Positions 62,017 through 64,000 of a stretch of 64,000 nt of DNA are shown here, piece after piece. Under the pieces are notes generated by a model. It searched no databases. It was not told where the DNA came from and saw nothing but the letters and a program-made list of their open reading frames with translations. Position 1 is the stretch's first letter. Each line of letters opens with the position of its first letter. Source of the DNA: Pseudaminobacter sp040049255 (GTDB lineage Bacteria; Pseudomonadota; Alphaproteobacteria; Rhizobiales; Rhizobiaceae); contig NZ_JBDZDR010000002.1 in the NCBI RefSeq assembly GCF_040049255.1, positions 62,001-126,000 on the forward strand, given 5' to 3'. Position numbers and translations under genes: made by a program.

Positions 62017-63573
62017 CTATTCCGCTGCCTGGGCGACCGGGACCGGCCGGAAATCTTCGGGGAAGTGGGTGAGTGCGCTCATGACCGGGTAGGGGGTGAA
62101 GCCGCCGAGCGCGCAAAGCGAGCCGAACTTCATCGTGTTGCAGAGGTCGGTGACCAGCGCGAGGTTCTTCTCGGGCTCGATGCCGCCCGCCACCTTGTCC
62201 AGCGTCTCCACGCCGCGCGTCGATCCGATGCGGCAGGGCGTGCACTTGCCGCAGCTTTCGATGGCGCAGAACTCCATGGCAAAGCGCGCCATTCTCAGCA
62301 TGTCGGCGCTGTCGTCGAACACGGTGATGCCGGCGTGGCCGATCAGGCCGTCGCGCTTGGCAAATTCCTCGTAGTCGAACGGCGTGTCGAACAGCGTGCG
62401 CGGGAAGTAAGCGCCCAGCGGGCCGCCCACCTGCACCGCCTTCACCGGCCGGCCGGTGGCGGTGCCGCCGCCGATCTCGTCGACGATCTCGCCCAGCGTC
62501 AGGCCGAAGGCCACCTCGAAAAGGCCGCCATGCTTGACATTGCCGGCGATCTGGATCGGGATGGTGCCGCGCGAGCGGCCCATGCCGAAGTCGCGGTAAT
62601 ATTCCGCGCCCTTGTCCATGATGATCGGCACCGAGGCCAACGAGATCACGTTGTTGATGACGGTGGGCTTGCCGAACAGGCCCTGGATCGCCGGCAGCGG
62701 CGGCTTGGCGCGCACCACGCCGCGCTTGCCTTCCAGGCTGTTAAGCAGCGAGGTTTCCTCGCCGCAGACATAAGCGCCGGCGCCGGAACGGATCTCGAGG
62801 TCGAAGCCTTGGGAGGACCCGAGGACGCTCTTGCCGAGAATGCCGGCGCTGCGCGCCACCTGCACGGCCTTGTTCATCACCGCAATCGCGTGCGGATATT
62901 CGGAGCGGATATAGACAAAACCCTTGGTCGCGCCGGTGGCGAGGCCGGCAATCGCCATGCCCTCGATGAGCACGAAGGGGTCGCCTTCCATGATCATGCG
63001 GTCGGCGAAGGTGGCCGAGTCGCCTTCGTCGGCGTTGCAGACGATGTATTTCTGCTCGGCCGCCGTATCGAGAACCGTCTTCCACTTGATGCCGGTGGGG
63101 AAGCCAGCGCCGCCGCGTCCGCGCAGGCCCGAATCGGTCACCTGCTTGACGATGTCGGCCGGGATCATCTTCACCGCATTGCGCAGGCCGGTGAGGCCGC
63201 CATGCACTTCATAGTCTTCCAGCGACACCGGATCGGTGATGCCGCAACGCGCGAAGGTCAGGCGCGTCTGTTTGGCGAGGAAGGGAATCTTTTCAGGGTC
63301 GCCCAGCGAAAGCTTGTGCTGGCCGCCGGACACCAGGCCGGCGTCGAACAGCGTTGGCACGTCCTTGGCCGAGACCGGGCCATAGGCCACGCGGCCGGCG
63401 TCGGTGGCCACTTCCACCATCGGCTCCAGCCAGTAGAGGCCGCGCGAGCCGTTGCGCACAATCCGCGCATCGATGCCGCGCGAAAGAGCCTCGGCCTCGA
63501 TTGCCTTGGCTACCTTTTCAGCGCCGAGCGCCAGCGCGCCGGAATCACCCGGAACGTAGATGGTGACGGTCAC
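62017..63573 (-). CDS. fdsB: NAD-dependent formate dehydrogenase, beta subunit (NADH site)
   Basis: A 518-residue NuoF-like protein with an N-terminal NuoE-like thioredoxin-fold part. FMN/NADH site: GLRGRGGAGFPTGIKWK and NADEGDSATFADRMIME, then GAGAYVCGEETSLLNSLEGK. The 4Fe-4S cluster is CGKCTPCRIGSTRG plus a distal Cys. Passes electrons from the alpha subunit to NAD. Overlaps fdsG by 4 bp. Confidence 0.96.
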   Translation of the reverse strand: MTVTIYVPGDSGALALGAEKVAKAIEAEALSRGIDARIVRNGSRGLYWLEPMVEVATDAGRVAYGPVSAKDVPTLFDAGLVSGGQHKLSLGDPEKIPFLAKQTRLTFARCGITDPVSLEDYEVHGGLTGLRNAVKMIPADIVKQVTDSGLRGRGGAGFPTGIKWKTVLDTAAEQKYIVCNADEGDSATFADRMIMEGDPFVLIEGMAIAGLATGATKGFVYIRSEYPHAIAVMNKAVQVARSAGILGKSVLGSSQGFDLEIRSGAGAYVCGEETSLLNSLEGKRGVVRAKPPLPAIQGLFGKPTVINNVISLASVPIIMDKGAEYYRDFGMGRSRGTIPIQIAGNVKHGGLFEVAFGLTLGEIVDEIGGGTATGRPVKAVQVGGPLGAYFPRTLFDTPFDYEEFAKRDGLIGHAGITVFDDSADMLRMARFAMEFCAIESCGKCTPCRIGSTRGVETLDKVAGGIEPEKNLALVTDLCNTMKFGSLCALGGFTPYPVMSALTHFPEDFRPVPVAQAAE

Positions 63574-64000
63574 GAGCGCACCTCCGCGACGATTTCTTCG
63601 ATCTTGTCGGCGTCGAGCCGCCCGATGACCTCGCCGTCCAGCATGGCCGCCGGGGCGCAGGCGCAGAGGCCCAAGCAGAACACCGGCTCCAGCGTCACCG
63701 AATCGTCCTTGGCCGTCTCATGGAAGCCGATGCCCAGCGCCTGGCTGATCTGCGCGGCGATGGCGTCGGCGCCCATCGACTGGCAGGCCTCGGCGCGGCA
63801 AAGCTTCAGCACGTGCCGACCGGCAGGCTGGCTGCGATAGTCGTGATAGAAGGTGACCACGCCGTGCACTTCCGCGCGCGACAGGTTCAGCGCCTCGGCG
63901 ATGACCGGAACGGTCTCAGACGGCACGTGGCCGAATTCTTCCTGGATGCCGTGGAGAATCGGAAGCAGAGGGCCTTCCAGATCCTTGAACTCGTCGATGA
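63570..64000 (-). CDS. fdsG: NAD-dependent formate dehydrogenase, gamma subunit (partial)
   Basis: NuoE-like 2Fe-2S protein cut by the right end of the window. Visible: PLLPILHGIQEEFGHVPSE at the edge, then LNLSRAEVHGVVTFYHDYRS and the cluster cysteines in CRAEACQSMG and CLGLCACAPAAML. The frame is open to position 64000, so the true start lies outside the window. First gene of fdsGBA-fdhD-fdsD. Confidence 0.94.
   Translation of the reverse strand, partial: IDEFKDLEGPLLPILHGIQEEFGHVPSETVPVIAEALNLSRAEVHGVVTFYHDYRSQPAGRHVLKLCRAEACQSMGADAIAAQISQALGIGFHETAKDDSVTLEPVFCLGLCACAPAAMLDGEVIGRLDADKIEEIVAEVRS

Overview
The window is alphaproteobacterial chromosome, most likely from the Hyphomicrobiales (Rhizobiales), Phyllobacteriaceae/Mesorhizobium-like. 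The grounds are the protein sequences of the housekeeping genes (gyrB, hrcA, rph, rdgB, hemW, rsmI), an MbfA iron exporter behind a perfect Irr-type ICE palindrome, DUF1127 and DUF3297 proteins, a LexA box of the alphaproteobacterial GTTC-N7-GTTC form, and intergenic palindromes of the kind common in rhizobia. The species cannot be named from this alone. No rRNA, tRNA or CRISPR array was seen.

Positions 1 to about 24,200 are an accessory region: lower and uneven GC, many gene remnants, long non-coding stretches and several likely defence genes. In order it holds two adjacent TniQ-like genes without a transposase (409-3196); an orphan OmpA/MotB-like membrane protein and a decayed aldo/keto reductase (4057-5719); a DUF4236/SH3 protein; a LexA-boxed umuD-umuC pair (8803-10570) enclosed by a diverged inverted duplication that carries a lipoprotein, a 46-residue Cys/His protein and a thermonuclease; a frameshifted DUF2478 gene, a NYN-LOTUS protein, a DUF938 protein and a CurA-like reductase (12358-15517); a two-gene Gabija system (gajA-gajB, 16484-19776); and a compact divergent module of an XRE regulator, a 53-residue protein, DUF6634, an AAA+ ATPase and an M41 peptidase (20263-23875).

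The last module is the best candidate for an undescribed system. The AAA and M41 genes lie in one reading frame, separated by a single UGA that falls inside the AAA lid. A perfect operator-like palindrome sits in the divergent control region. Together with the adjacent Gabija pair it makes a plausible defence island ending at gyrB.

From gyrB (24320-26767) to the right edge the DNA is compact, GC-rich core genome. It includes an FMN reductase, a cytochrome P450, rsmI-yraN, hemW-rdgB-VOC-rph diverging from hrcA, transport and sulfur genes (LysE, cysK, GST), iron-regulated mbfA, a CecR-type TetR regulator with an HlyD/ABC exporter, a CYTH protein, a YiiX-like peptidase-fold protein, a PotABCD-type polyamine importer with an aminobutyraldehyde dehydrogenase and a LysR regulator, a sugar epimerase, and the NAD-dependent molybdenum formate dehydrogenase operon fdsGBA-fdhD-fdsD, whose first gene runs off the right end.
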